This document shows, piece after piece, positions 17,971 through 27,700 of a stretch of DNA of 64,000 nucleotides (the stretch's first letter is position 1; the number at the start of each line of letters is the position of its first letter). Source of the stretch: Nocardia sp. alder85J (GTDB lineage Bacteria; Actinomycetota; Actinomycetes; Mycobacteriales; Mycobacteriaceae); contig NZ_JAIUCZ020000014.1 in NCBI RefSeq assembly GCF_020176955.2, forward strand, positions 62,001-126,000, written 5' to 3'. A program made the translations under genes and the position numbers. The notes under the pieces were generated by a model that did no database searches, was not told where the DNA came from, and saw only the letters and a list, made by a program, of their open reading frames with translations.

Positions 17971-19224
17971 ATGAATGTGAGCGAGGAATACGACGTCGTG
18001 GTCGCCGGTGGCGGTTCGGCCGGGGTGGCCGCCGCCGTCGCCGCCCGCCGCGCCGGGGCGCGCACACTGCTGGTGGAGCGCGGCCCCTGTCTGGGTGGCG
18101 CGGCCACGCTGCGCAATGTGCTGACCTACTGCGGGATCTACACCCGCCAGGATCCGCCGCGGCAGGTGGTGTTCGGGGTGGCCGAGCAGGTCCTGCAACA
18201 GCTGCGGGCCCGGTCAGCGGTCAGCGAACCGACCCGATTCACCTCCGTCACCGTGGTTTTCGATCCGGAGTCGGTCAAGCGGGTACTGGACCAGCTGTGC
18301 CTGGACACCGGGGTGCGGGTCCGCCTGGACAGTCAGCTGGTGGACGCCACCCGCGGCGAGACCGGCATCGACTCCGCGCTGGTCGCCGATCATCAAGGCG
18401 TGCACACGATCCGGGCCACCGCGTGGATCGACGCCACCGGCGAGGCGGATCTGGCGGCCTTCGCCGGGGCCGCGGTGCGCTACGGCAACGACGGTGTGGT
18501 GCAGAACGGTACGCTCGGCGTCCGATTCGGCGGCATACCCCCGCACGCCGAGGTCACCCGCGACACCCTCGCGGTCGCCATCGCGGGCGCCAAGCGCCGC
18601 GGTGCGGCGCTGTCGGCCGAACGCGGCCTGGTGGCGCGGCTGCCGATCTCCGGCGATGTCGTCGCCTACGTCGTCGACGAGGGCTACGACGCTCGCGACG
18701 CCGGGGAGCTGACCCGCGCCGAGATGAGCGCCCGCCGGCAGGCGGGCGAATACCTGGCCGTGCTGCGCACGCTGCCCGGCTGCGGCAACGCCTACATCGT
18801 CGGCACCGGACCGGAGATCGGCACCCGGGAATCCCGCCACGTCCTCGGCCGCTACCGGCTGTCCACCGACGAGGTCCTCACCGGCGCCCGGCATCCCGAT
18901 CGAATCGCGCTGGGCGCCTGGCCGATCGAATACCACCCGGGTCCCGGACTGGTCCCGCAGTGGCAGTTCATCGCCGGTGACGGGTACTACGACATCCCCT
19001 TCGGCGTCCTGCACAGCATCGACACCGACAATCTGTTCGCCGCCGGCCGGACCGTGGACGCCGACCGGTACGCCGGGGCGTCGCTGCGCGTCATGGGCAC
19101 GGCCTTCGCGACCGGCCAGGCCGCCGGGGTCGGCGCGGCGCTGTACGCCCTGCACGGCCTCCATCCCCCGGTTCCGGTGGTGCAGCGCGAATTGCTGCGC
19201 CAGGGCGCGTATCTGGGGCACTGA
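17971..19224 (+). CDS. FAD-dependent oxidoreductase (FAD_oxidored-type), role in the pathway unknown
   Basis: The 417-residue protein has an N-terminal Rossmann dinucleotide site (VVAGGGSAGVAAAVAARRAG), an acidic ribose-binding residue after the second strand (LLVERG), an internal AWIDATGEADLAAFAG segment and a C-terminal FAD signature (NLFAAGRTVDADRYAGASLR then GTAFATGQAAGVGAALYAL). This fits the broad FAD-dependent oxidoreductase family PF12831. It has no signal peptide. It follows module B by 26 bases and closes the plus-strand operon. A dehydrogenation or tailoring step on the polyketide is inferred, but the substrate cannot be read from the sequence. GGAG lies nine bases before the ATG. 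Confidence 0.8.
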   Translation: MNVSEEYDVVVAGGGSAGVAAAVAARRAGARTLLVERGPCLGGAATLRNVLTYCGIYTRQDPPRQVVFGVAEQVLQQLRARSAVSEPTRFTSVTVVFDPESVKRVLDQLCLDTGVRVRLDSQLVDATRGETGIDSALVADHQGVHTIRATAWIDATGEADLAAFAGAAVRYGNDGVVQNGTLGVRFGGIPPHAEVTRDTLAVAIAGAKRRGAALSAERGLVARLPISGDVVAYVVDEGYDARDAGELTRAEMSARRQAGEYLAVLRTLPGCGNAYIVGTGPEIGTRESRHVLGRYRLSTDEVLTGARHPDRIALGAWPIEYHPGPGLVPQWQFIAGDGYYDIPFGVLHSIDTDNLFAAGRTVDADRYAGASLRVMGTAFATGQAAGVGAALYALHGLHPPVPVVQRELLRQGAYLGH

Positions 19225-19242
19225 GCACCCCGCGACAGCGAT

Positions 19243-19273
19243 CGAGGCCCGGCGGACGATCCGCCGGGCCTCG
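19243..19273 (+). terminator. 14-bp stem terminator of the plus-strand PKS operon
   Basis: A perfect 14-bp stem (19243-19256 with 19260-19273) closes a 3-base loop, starting 18 bases after the stop of the FAD oxidoreductase. It is the first of two hairpins between the convergent operons. Confidence 0.8.
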
Positions 19274-19322
19274 CCGTGCCGGGTGACCGCCGGTCGAGTC
19301 CGAGCCCGGCACGCACGGCAGC

Positions 19323-19354
19323 GGCCGCGCCGCCCCGGTTCGGGCGGCGCGGCC
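19323..19354 (-). terminator. 13-bp stem terminator of the minus-strand PKS operon
   Basis: A perfect 13-bp GC-only stem (GGCCGCGCCGCCC at 19323-19335, complement at 19342-19354) with a 6-base loop lies 23 bases past the stop of the antiporter gene. It insulates the minus-strand operon from the converging one. Confidence 0.8.
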
Positions 19355-19377
19355 GTGTCCGTGGCCGGACCCGATGA

Positions 19378-20736
19378 TCAGGCGGCCGCCACCGAGGTCG
19401 GCTCCGAAGCCGTTTCCGCCCTGGCGGTTTCACCGTGCAGGCCGAACACCAGGCCGTTCTTCCAGGCGCTGCGCTCGAACATCCGATAGATCGGCGTCGC
19501 GACGAAGGTCGTCACGATCGTCATGACCGCCAGGATCGTGTACAGCGACTGGTTGATCAGGCCCTGGGTCAGGCCGACATTGAGCAGCACCAACTCCATC
19601 AGCCCGCGAGCGTTGGCCAGCGAACCCATGGAACCCGCTTCCCGCCAGCTCATCCCCTGCCAGCGGGCCGCCAGCGTCACCGCGCCGAACTTGCCGACGA
19701 ACGACACCACCAGCACCACACCCACGACGATCAGCGCCGCCGGGTGGAACAGCAGGCTCAGTTTGGTGTTCAGACCGGTGAAGATGAAGAACGCGGGCAG
19801 CAGCAGATGCGACACGATCGGCTCGGTGCGTTCCCGTACCGCGTCCAGCAACCGGCCGCGCGGCATCACGACGCCGGCGATGAACGCGCCGAACACCGAG
19901 TACACCCCGACCCAGTCGGTGAACCAGGCGCCGGCCAGCAGCACCATCAGCATCGCCATGAACGGCCCGACGGGAAGCGCTGCGCCGGCACGCATCTCGC
20001 GCTCCCCCCAGGCGTCGAGCCGCTTCAGCAGCCGTGTTCCCACCACCAGCATGAACACCACGAAGCCGACACCGCCGGCCACCGCCAGGACCGCGCCGTT
20101 CATATTGGTCTTGGTGGTGGCGACCACGGTGGCCAGCAGGATCCAGGACACCGCGTCGTCGGAGGCCGCGCACGACAGCGCCATCGTCCCGAGCCGGGTG
20201 TTGTGCAGCCCGGAGTCGTGAATGATCCACGCCAGCATGGGGAACGACGTGATCGCGATGGCCGCGGCGAGGAACAGCCCACCCTGCCAGGCGTGTACCT
20301 TGCCGGTGAAGTAGTCACCGTGACCGACGAGCAGGAACCCGGTGATGCCGCCGAGCGCCATCGGCACCACCACGCCCGCCGAGGCGGTGACCCCCGCGAC
20401 CTTGATGTGGTCGGTGAGAATGCTGGTCCGGAAGGACGTCCCCACCAGGAACATGTACAGCACCAGGCCCAACTGGCCGATCACATACATGACCGTCAGC
20501 GACGGATGCGGAATCGACTGTCCCCCGATGACCAGGGTGGTGGGGAACAGCCAGTGCTGCGCCTGCGGCCACACCAGGCCGAACACCGAAGGGCCGAGCA
20601 GGAATCCGGCCGCCATGATGGCGACCACCTGCACCTGCCCGAGCCGCTTGAACAGCTGCCACACCAGACGATAGGCGACGAGGATCACCGTCATCTGCAG
20701 GAAGAAGTGGAGAGTCAGGTCCAGAAAGGACGGCAT
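19378..20736 (-). CDS. cation/proton antiporter, CPA2 family
   Basis: This 452-residue integral membrane protein has about 12 predicted helices. It shows the Na+/H+ exchanger fold signatures: a central ASDDAVSWILLATV segment with paired aspartates, as in CPA2 antiporters, and a later LPAFFIFTGLNTKLS unwound-helix region. It is the last gene of the minus-strand PKS operon, 16 bases after the halogenase, with GGAAGGAG before its ATG. Antiporters of this family occur in several antibiotic clusters, where they are thought to export ions or product, or to counter ionophore stress. A self-protection role here is inference. Confidence 0.88.
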   Translation of the reverse strand: MPSFLDLTLHFFLQMTVILVAYRLVWQLFKRLGQVQVVAIMAAGFLLGPSVFGLVWPQAQHWLFPTTLVIGGQSIPHPSLTVMYVIGQLGLVLYMFLVGTSFRTSILTDHIKVAGVTASAGVVVPMALGGITGFLLVGHGDYFTGKVHAWQGGLFLAAAIAITSFPMLAWIIHDSGLHNTRLGTMALSCAASDDAVSWILLATVVATTKTNMNGAVLAVAGGVGFVVFMLVVGTRLLKRLDAWGEREMRAGAALPVGPFMAMLMVLLAGAWFTDWVGVYSVFGAFIAGVVMPRGRLLDAVRERTEPIVSHLLLPAFFIFTGLNTKLSLLFHPAALIVVGVVLVVSFVGKFGAVTLAARWQGMSWREAGSMGSLANARGLMELVLLNVGLTQGLINQSLYTILAVMTIVTTFVATPIYRMFERSAWKNGLVFGLHGETARAETASEPTSVAAA

Positions 20737-20752
20737 CGCAGCTCCTTCCGGG

Positions 20753-22027
20753 CTATGCCACGACGGCGCTGGGATAGATCGGGCAGTCGGTGAGCAGATC
20801 GAACGGCGCGAACAGGCTCCAGTCCTTCTCCGCCCGAAGCCGATTCACCAGCGGGCTCTCACCGGTCCAGAAGTCGCCGCTGACCAGCCGGACGTGCCAC
20901 TTCGGGTCCAGATCGGCCGCCAGGTCCAGGATGACCTGGCCCATGATCGGCTGCCGATGGTCGTACACCGCGCAGATCAGCCGGTAGTAGGTCTCGTAAC
21001 CGGTCTTGAAGAAGGCGTTGTAGAGATCGGCGATCTCGGTCTCGGTCTTGTTGCCCTCCAGCCGATCCGCGGCCAGTTCGGCGGCCTTGCGTCCGGTGGC
21101 CAGGGCCAGCAGCACGCCGCCGGAGAACACCGGGTCGGTGAAACTGCCGGCGTCGCCGACAAGGAAATAGCCGGGCCCGGCAAGGGTTTCGGAGTGGTAC
21201 TCGAAGTTGCGCTCGCCCTTGAGCTCCCGGATCACCTTCGCACCGCGCAGCCGCTCCTGGATGCGCGGCAGGCGGGCCAGGTGCTCGTCGAAAACGGCCT
21301 CCGGGCGGTCGGATTGCAGAATCGCCATCGGTGCGACGGCGCCGATGCTGATGGCGTCCGAGCGCAGCGGGATGCCCCACATCCAGCCGTCGGGGTGGAT
21401 GCCGAGCTGGGTGTCACCCTCCACGCCCGGATTCTGGCTCTCGTCGAGATCGCCGTAGTGCTTGAACACCGCGGCCATCTTCAGCCGGCTGTCGGCCACC
21501 CGCAGGTTCAGCCGCTTCGGGATCACCCCGGCCCGGCCGGAGGCGTCCGCGATGAATGTCGCCGTGGCGTGGTGGGTTTCGCCGTTCACGGTGTAGGTGA
21601 CGCCGGTGACGCGGCCGTCGACGACGTCGACGTCGGTGACGGTCGCCTCCTCCAGCACGGTCACCCCGGCCGCGGCGGTCTCGTCGAGCAGGGTCTTGTC
21701 GAATTCGGCGCGCTCGACCTGGATGGCCCAGGTGCGGCGGTTGTCGCCGATCATGCCGAAGTCGATGCGGCGCACGCTACCGGCCATCCCGGTCAGCTCC
21801 ACGCCGGGCTTGTAGGCGTACGGCTTGGCCATCACCGCGTCGAGCAGGCCCAGCTGATCGAGGATCTCGGTGGTGTAGGGCAGGAACGACTCCCCGATGT
21901 GGAAACGCGGAAAGGGCACCTTTTCCAGCAGCAGTACCGAATATCCGCGCCGCAGCATGGTCAGCGCATACGCGCACCCCGCGGGCCCGCCGCCGATGAC
22001 GATGGTGTCGTAGGACGTGTCGGCCAT
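20753..22027 (-). CDS. flavin-dependent halogenase
   Basis: The 424-residue protein has an N-terminal FAD site (VIGGGPAGCAYA, residues 10-21), then GESFLP (45-50), a candidate catalytic lysine in YKPG (Lys73), and the halogenase signature WMWGIP at 215-220 (WxWxIP, which separates halogenases from monooxygenases). A second FAD segment reads GDAGSFTDPVFSGGV. The size fits the group acting on phenols or carrier-bound substrates rather than free tryptophan. It needs reduced flavin from a separate reductase, which is not seen here. It is probably the chlorinating enzyme of the pathway, acting on the aryl ring (inference). The gene is 21 bases downstream of the hydroxylase and 16 upstream of the antiporter. 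Confidence 0.85.
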   Translation of the reverse strand: MADTSYDTIVIGGGPAGCAYALTMLRRGYSVLLLEKVPFPRFHIGESFLPYTTEILDQLGLLDAVMAKPYAYKPGVELTGMAGSVRRIDFGMIGDNRRTWAIQVERAEFDKTLLDETAAAGVTVLEEATVTDVDVVDGRVTGVTYTVNGETHHATATFIADASGRAGVIPKRLNLRVADSRLKMAAVFKHYGDLDESQNPGVEGDTQLGIHPDGWMWGIPLRSDAISIGAVAPMAILQSDRPEAVFDEHLARLPRIQERLRGAKVIRELKGERNFEYHSETLAGPGYFLVGDAGSFTDPVFSGGVLLALATGRKAAELAADRLEGNKTETEIADLYNAFFKTGYETYYRLICAVYDHRQPIMGQVILDLAADLDPKWHVRLVSGDFWTGESPLVNRLRAEKDWSLFAPFDLLTDCPIYPSAVVA

Positions 22028-22048
22028 GGTTGTGACTCCGTTTCCGTA

Positions 22049-23809
22049 TCAGCGGAAGGTGATTCGTTGAACGACCCGAGCCAGTTCGGCCTCGGGATCG
22101 GCGGCCGCGTCGGTGCGGCGCCAGGCGACGTAGTGATCGGGCCGAACCAGCAGGACGCCGTCGTCGCCGATGCCGCGCAGGTCGTTCCAGATGTCGGAAG
22201 TGCCTGCGGCGGCATCGAATACCACGGATTCCAGCGGTATCCCGGTTCGATCCCGCAGCCGGTGCGCCGCCTCGCGCCACGGCTGCCCGGCGCTGCCGGT
22301 GACGAGGGTGTACGAGTCGATCCCGACGAAGTCGTGGGTCGACCGCCGGGTGCCGTCCCGATCGACCCAGGCGTGCGGCAGCCGGTGACCGGGCCGGGCG
22401 ACCGGAAAGAACTCGGCTCCCATGGGATCGGAGTCCGGCGTGGGGGTGCCGTCGGGGATCAGCGCCCCCTGCTCGTACACCGCGCCGAGTTCGATATCCA
22501 GTGCCTGACAGTCGATCCGGTGGGTGTTGAAGACCTCACCGGCGCGGGCGCGGGCGGTCCGGCCGCGTGCCGACTGCTCGAAGTAGGTGTTGAAGAAGGT
22601 GGGCCGCATCCATTCCGGCACGTGCGGTCCCAGCCCGAGCGCGGCCTCGCTGACCAGTTCCGAGTTGGCGATGATGCCCACCGCCCAGTCGAGATTGCGG
22701 CGGCCGATCGGCCGCCGCTCCGGCTCGTAGGTGTCGAGCAGTTCCGCACCGGCGTGCCCGCGCTCCACCGCGGCGATCTTCCAGGCCAGGTTGTGCACGT
22801 CCTGCACGGCGGTGTTGAGGCCCAGTCCCGCCGCCGGCGGTAGCTTGTGCGCGGCGTCGCCGGCGAGGAAAACTCTTCCGCTGCGGTAACTCTGGGCGTT
22901 GACCGCGTCCACGGTCCAGTTGCTGACCTTGTGCAGCCGCACCCGCAGCGCCGGGGTGCCGAGGGTGTCGCGGATGCGGGCGAGCACCGCCTCGCGGTCG
23001 GAGCGGGCCGGGTCGTCGGGGCCGGTGGTGAAGTGCAGGCCCCACTCCTCGCTGAAACGTCCCCAGGTGGGGCCCATTTCGACCAGGGTGGCGCCGGACA
23101 GCTCCGGCCGCTTGGGATTCACGAAGTAGGTAAGCAGCGCGCCGTCGCGCTGCCAGCGGGACAGGTCCGCGCTGAAATGCACCGTGGTGACGTGATGGAA
23201 TTTCGGCCAGCCGTCGAACCGCACACCCAGTTTCGGGCCGACGGTACGACCGCCGTCGGCGGCGATCAGGTACTTCGCCGTCACCGTCGTGGTGCCGCCG
23301 CTCTCGTCGCGCACGGTCGCGACGAGCCGGTCGTCGTGCTCGACCCAGTCGATCAGCTCGTGCCCGTAGCGGACCCGATCCGGCGCGCGCCGCTCGGCGG
23401 CCGCGCGCAGCAACGGTTCCGAGCGGATCTGCGGCAGGTTGGTGGCCGACACCGGGCTGGCCGCCTCCCAGTACTCCCGCAGTTCACCGCCGCCGAAGGC
23501 GTCCATCTCGTGGATCACCCGGCCGTCGAAGGGCCCCTTGCCGGCCAGGGTGGTCTGCCAGCACACCTTGCCGAACTTCTCCAGCGGGGCGCCGGCGAGA
23601 TCGAACTCCTCGGCGATCCCGTGCTGGCGGAAGATCTCCATGGTGCGGTGATTCATGTAGTGCGCCTTGGGAAGCCGCGCGGTCTCCGGTCGCGCTTCGA
23701 TCAGCCGGTGATCGATTCCCAAGTTGGACAGAAAGATCGACGCCGTCAGTCCGCCGACGCCCGCGCCGACGACCAGAACCGTCGTCTCTATTGCCGTCTC
23801 GCTCGTCAT
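22049..23809 (-). CDS. FAD-dependent aromatic hydroxylase, TfdB-like (class A flavoprotein monooxygenase)
   Basis: The 586-residue protein has the GxGxxG motif VVGAGVGGLTASIFL (about residues 13-27), the family segment AHYMNHRTMEIFR, a DG motif (IAADGGRTVGPKLG) and the C-terminal FAD motif GDAAHKLPPAAGLGLNTAVQD. The length and the thioredoxin-like C-terminal extension match phenol and 2,4-dichlorophenol hydroxylases (PF01494). These insert one oxygen ortho to a phenolic hydroxyl using NAD(P)H. Its position next to the halogenase suggests hydroxylation of a (chlorinated) hydroxyphenyl group of the polyketide, which is inference. The ATG at 23809 follows GAGG by seven bases. Confidence 0.83.
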   Translation of the reverse strand: MTSETAIETTVLVVGAGVGGLTASIFLSNLGIDHRLIEARPETARLPKAHYMNHRTMEIFRQHGIAEEFDLAGAPLEKFGKVCWQTTLAGKGPFDGRVIHEMDAFGGGELREYWEAASPVSATNLPQIRSEPLLRAAAERRAPDRVRYGHELIDWVEHDDRLVATVRDESGGTTTVTAKYLIAADGGRTVGPKLGVRFDGWPKFHHVTTVHFSADLSRWQRDGALLTYFVNPKRPELSGATLVEMGPTWGRFSEEWGLHFTTGPDDPARSDREAVLARIRDTLGTPALRVRLHKVSNWTVDAVNAQSYRSGRVFLAGDAAHKLPPAAGLGLNTAVQDVHNLAWKIAAVERGHAGAELLDTYEPERRPIGRRNLDWAVGIIANSELVSEAALGLGPHVPEWMRPTFFNTYFEQSARGRTARARAGEVFNTHRIDCQALDIELGAVYEQGALIPDGTPTPDSDPMGAEFFPVARPGHRLPHAWVDRDGTRRSTHDFVGIDSYTLVTGSAGQPWREAAHRLRDRTGIPLESVVFDAAAGTSDIWNDLRGIGDDGVLLVRPDHYVAWRRTDAAADPEAELARVVQRITFR

Positions 23810-23824
23810 CGCGCCACCTCACCG

Positions 23825-24700
23825 TCAATGTCCGTGATGCTCGGGCAGATCCGGTCCGACCGCGGTCGGACCCTGGGGGTAGGGGAACGATTCCGGGATG
23901 CCGCCGTCGTGACCGGCGATGGTCTGCGCGGTGTCGAGGGCGCCGGTGATCGGGGTGTCCTCGCCGGGTACCAGCCAGATGTGCAGATCCCAGGCCCGCG
24001 GATGTACCAGGCCGGGCGGATTCGGCAGCGCCAGTGGGATGGTGCCCGGATCGGCGCCCATCCACGGCTCCGCCGGCGGCTGCATCACCATGTCGAAATT
24101 GGGGAAGGCGTGCACGCCGCGCTCGTGGAAACCCCAGTCGGTCGGGTACACACACAGCCCGTTCTCGATCGGGGTGATGCCCGGGGTGTAGACCGCCCCG
24201 TAGAACCAGCCCACCAGCTCGTACGGGAACGACGGCGTATAGGCGTCGTCGTACCCCGGATTCGGGTTCAGCGACCGGTAGAACAATCCGGTCGGCTCCC
24301 CGCTGACGACCGTGTCCCGGGCCGTCGTCCCCGCGGTGACGCCGTCGATACCGCGGGCGATGATGTCCAGGGAGCGCGGCAGATTCAGCAGGCCGACACC
24401 CACGTCGCGGTACTGCACCCAGCCGTGCGAATCCGGTCCCCACGCGCCGAGCGCGGCCAGTTGCATCACGTCGTCGGGGCCGTTGAGGGTGCGCAGGTGT
24501 CCCAGCCGGTTCAGCACCCGCTGCTGATCGGCGGTGAGACTGTCGGCCCGCTCCTGCGCGGTGCACTGCCGGTCCGACACCGGGACCACGTCGGGGGTCA
24601 TGGTGTCGGCGTCGGCCGCCGCCAGCGGCGGCACCGCCACCGCCGTCCAGGCGGTCAGTGCCAGTGCGCCGCGCAGCAGCGTCGAAAACATCGCAGCCAT
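23825..24700 (-). CDS. secreted protein of unknown function in the PKS operon
   Basis: The 291-residue protein has an N-terminal signal peptide (hydrophobic core about residues 8-26, cleavage near PLAAA-DAD). I do not recognise the mature part. It is rich in Pro, Gly, Trp and Asp, has only two cysteines after the signal and no metalloprotease or hydrolase signature that I can see, and ends in a histidine-containing tail (EHHGH). The gene lies 17 bases after module C and 15 before the hydroxylase, so it belongs to the cluster transcript. GGGAG is nine bases upstream of the ATG at 24700. An extracellular tailoring, binding or immunity role is possible, but nothing in the sequence decides it. 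Confidence 0.75.
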   Translation of the reverse strand: MAAMFSTLLRGALALTAWTAVAVPPLAAADADTMTPDVVPVSDRQCTAQERADSLTADQQRVLNRLGHLRTLNGPDDVMQLAALGAWGPDSHGWVQYRDVGVGLLNLPRSLDIIARGIDGVTAGTTARDTVVSGEPTGLFYRSLNPNPGYDDAYTPSFPYELVGWFYGAVYTPGITPIENGLCVYPTDWGFHERGVHAFPNFDMVMQPPAEPWMGADPGTIPLALPNPPGLVHPRAWDLHIWLVPGEDTPITGALDTAQTIAGHDGGIPESFPYPQGPTAVGPDLPEHHGH

Positions 24701-24717
24701 CGAAAAGATCTCCCGGG

Positions 24718-27700
24718 TCAGGCGGTCGGCGGAGCCGGCTGGTCGATGAACTCGAACAGTTCGTCGTCACCGGCGGTGTCCAGGTCGTCGAGGATCCCGT
24801 CGAGTTCGCCGCCGCGCAGGCGCAGCAGCAAGCCGTCCAGGCGAGCGGTGATGTCGGCCACCGCATCCGGATCCAGTTCGGCCTCGTCGCAACTGTCGGC
24901 GAGAGTCGCGATCTGGGCCTTGATCACCGCGGCGGGATCGACCGCGGGGGCGATCTCGTCGCGGATGTAGCGCGCCAGCGCCAGCGGGGTCGGATAGTCG
25001 AACACCACGGTGGTGGCGAGTTTCAGGCCCGTCGCGGTCTTCAGCCGGTTGCGGAATTCCACCGCGCCCAGCGAATCGAAGCCGAGATCGGTGAACGCCT
25101 GGTCCTGTCCGATCGCCTCCGGCGACTCGTGCCCCAGCACCGCCGCGGCGTGACTGCGAATCGTGGCCAGTATCAGCGCTTCCTGATCGCCTCGACCGCG
25201 ACCGTTGAGCGAGGCAGCCAGTTTCGACGAGGCGTCGGCGACGGAGCTGTCCGCCGTGCGCCTGACACCGCGCAGCAGCCCGCGCAGTGCCGGAGGCAGC
25301 ATCTGCGCGTCCTGGGCGCCGACGGCCTGGATGGCCGGCACGTCCAGTTTCGCGGCGACGGTCAGCGAACGGCCCAGCCGTAGCGCGGCATCGAGCATGG
25401 CCAGGCCGTCCTCAGTGGGGATCGGCAGCAGGCCGTCGCGGCGCATCCGGGCGAAATCCTGTTCCGACAGGTGCCCGGTGATGCCGCTGGCCTGCTCCCA
25501 GATGCCCCACGCCAGGGAGGACGCCGGCAACCCGAGGCGATGCCGGTGTGCCGCCAGAGCGTCCAGGAACACGTTGGCCGCCGCGTAGTTCGCCTGCCCC
25601 GGGCCGCCGAGGACACCGGCGACCGACGAATACAGCACGAACGCGGACAGTTCCAGATCGGCGGTGGCCTCGTGCAGATTCCACGCCGCCTGCGCCTTCG
25701 CCCGGAACACCGATTCCACCTGTTGGGTGGTGAGATCGGTGAACAGCCCGTCGTCGACCACACCCGCGGCGTGCACGACGGCGGTGAGCGGATGCTCCGG
25801 CGGCACCGCCGCCAGCACCGCGTCCACTGCCGCGCGATCGGCGGTGTCGCAGGCGGCGATGGTCACCGCGGCGCCGAGTCCGGTGAGTTCGGCGTCGAGT
25901 TCCGCCGCACCGGCCGCCGCGGCGCCACTGCGGCTGAGCAGCAGCACGTTCCGGGCGCCGTGGGCCTGCACCAGATGCCGGGCCACCGCGGCGCCGAGCA
26001 CGCCGGTGCCGCCGGTGACGACCACCGTGCCCGCCGGATCCAGCGGAACCGGCACGGTCAGCACGTTCTTGCCGACGTGCCGGGCCTGGCTGAGGTACCG
26101 GAACGCCTCCGGCGCCCGGCGCAGATCCCACGGAGTCACCGGAAGCGGTTGCAACACACCGGATTCGAACAGCTTCAGCAGTTCGGACAGGATGTCGTGC
26201 AGTCGTTGCGGCCCGGCCTCCATCAGCACGAACCCGCGGTAGGTGACACCCGGATGGTCGGTGGCGACCTCGTCGGGATCGCGGACGTCGGTCTGGCCCA
26301 TCTCGATGAAGCGGCCGCCGCGCGGCAGCAGACGCAGTGAGGCGTCCACGAATTCGCCGGCGAGCGAGTCGAGGATCACGTCCATGCCCCGGCCGCCGGT
26401 CGCCGCCAGGAACTGCGCCTCGAAGTCCAGGGTCCGCGAGTTGGCGATGTGCTCGTCGTCGAAACCCATGCCGCGCAGCGTGTCCCACTTGGGCAGGCTC
26501 GCTGTCGTGTAGACCTCCAGCCCGAGATGACGGGCCAGTTGCACCGCGGCCATGCCGACGCCACCGGTCGCGGCGTGGATCAGCAGGCTCTCGCCCTCCC
26601 GCACCGAGGCCAGGTCCACCAGCGCGTAGTAGGCGGTGGCGAAGACGGCCGGCACCGCCGCCGCCTGATCGAAGGTCCAGCCCTCGGGCATCGGCACCAC
26701 CATCGAGCGGTCCGACACCACCGTGTCGCCGATCCCGGCGAACAGGCCCATCACCCGGTCGCCGGGCGCGAATTCGGTGACGTCGGCGGCGACGTCGACC
26801 ACGACGCCCGCGCCCTCGCCGCCGATCGGGGCGTCCGGGTCCGGATACATGCCGAGCACGATCAGCACATCGCGGAAGTTCATGCCGGTGGCCCGCAGCC
26901 GGACCCGCACCTGACCGGAAGTCAGTGCCGCACCGGCGGTCTCGTCCGCGAGGGCGACGATGTTGTCGCCGTCGAGGGTGCCCTTGCCCAGCGAGCCCAG
27001 CCGCCACGCGGCGGTCCCGATCAGGTCCGAGCCGCCGAGGCTGTCGGCGCCGGCCCGCGCCAGCCGCGGCACGTGCGCGACTCCGCCACGCACCGCGACC
27101 TGCGGTTCGGCCTCGAGTGCCAGCGCCGCGGCCACCGCCGCGCGGTACTCCTCGGGCTTGTCGACGTCGACGAGCACCAGCCGTTCCGGATTCTCCGCCT
27201 GCGCACTGCGCAGCAGGCCCCACACCGGGGCCGCCGCCAGATCGGTGACGTCTTCGCCGCCCTCGACCGCGATCGCGCCGCTGGTGACCACCACGACGAC
27301 CGGCGCCGGCCGGCGGTCCTCGGCCCACAGGCCGCGGACCCGGGCGAGTACCCCGGTCACGGTGGTGAGCGCGCGGGCGGCGGTGTCGGTTCCGGCCGCG
27401 CCACCGGTCCGGCACCGCAGCACGATCGCCTCGGTGCCGGCGTGGGTGAACTGCTCGGCCGGGAACGGCCGCCCCGCAGCCGAATCCGTGGTGTCCCAGT
27501 GACCTTCCAGCGCGGGCTGCGACATCGCCACCCAGTTCACGGCGTACAGATCCGCGGCCGCCGCGGCGGTCGGCGCGAGCCGATCGGCCGACAGCGCCCG
27601 CACGGTCAGCGCCGAGACGGCCGCCACCGTGTTACCCGCCGCGTCGGCGACGGTGACCGACAGCCGGTCGGTGCCGTTGGGCGCCAGATGCACTCGCAGC

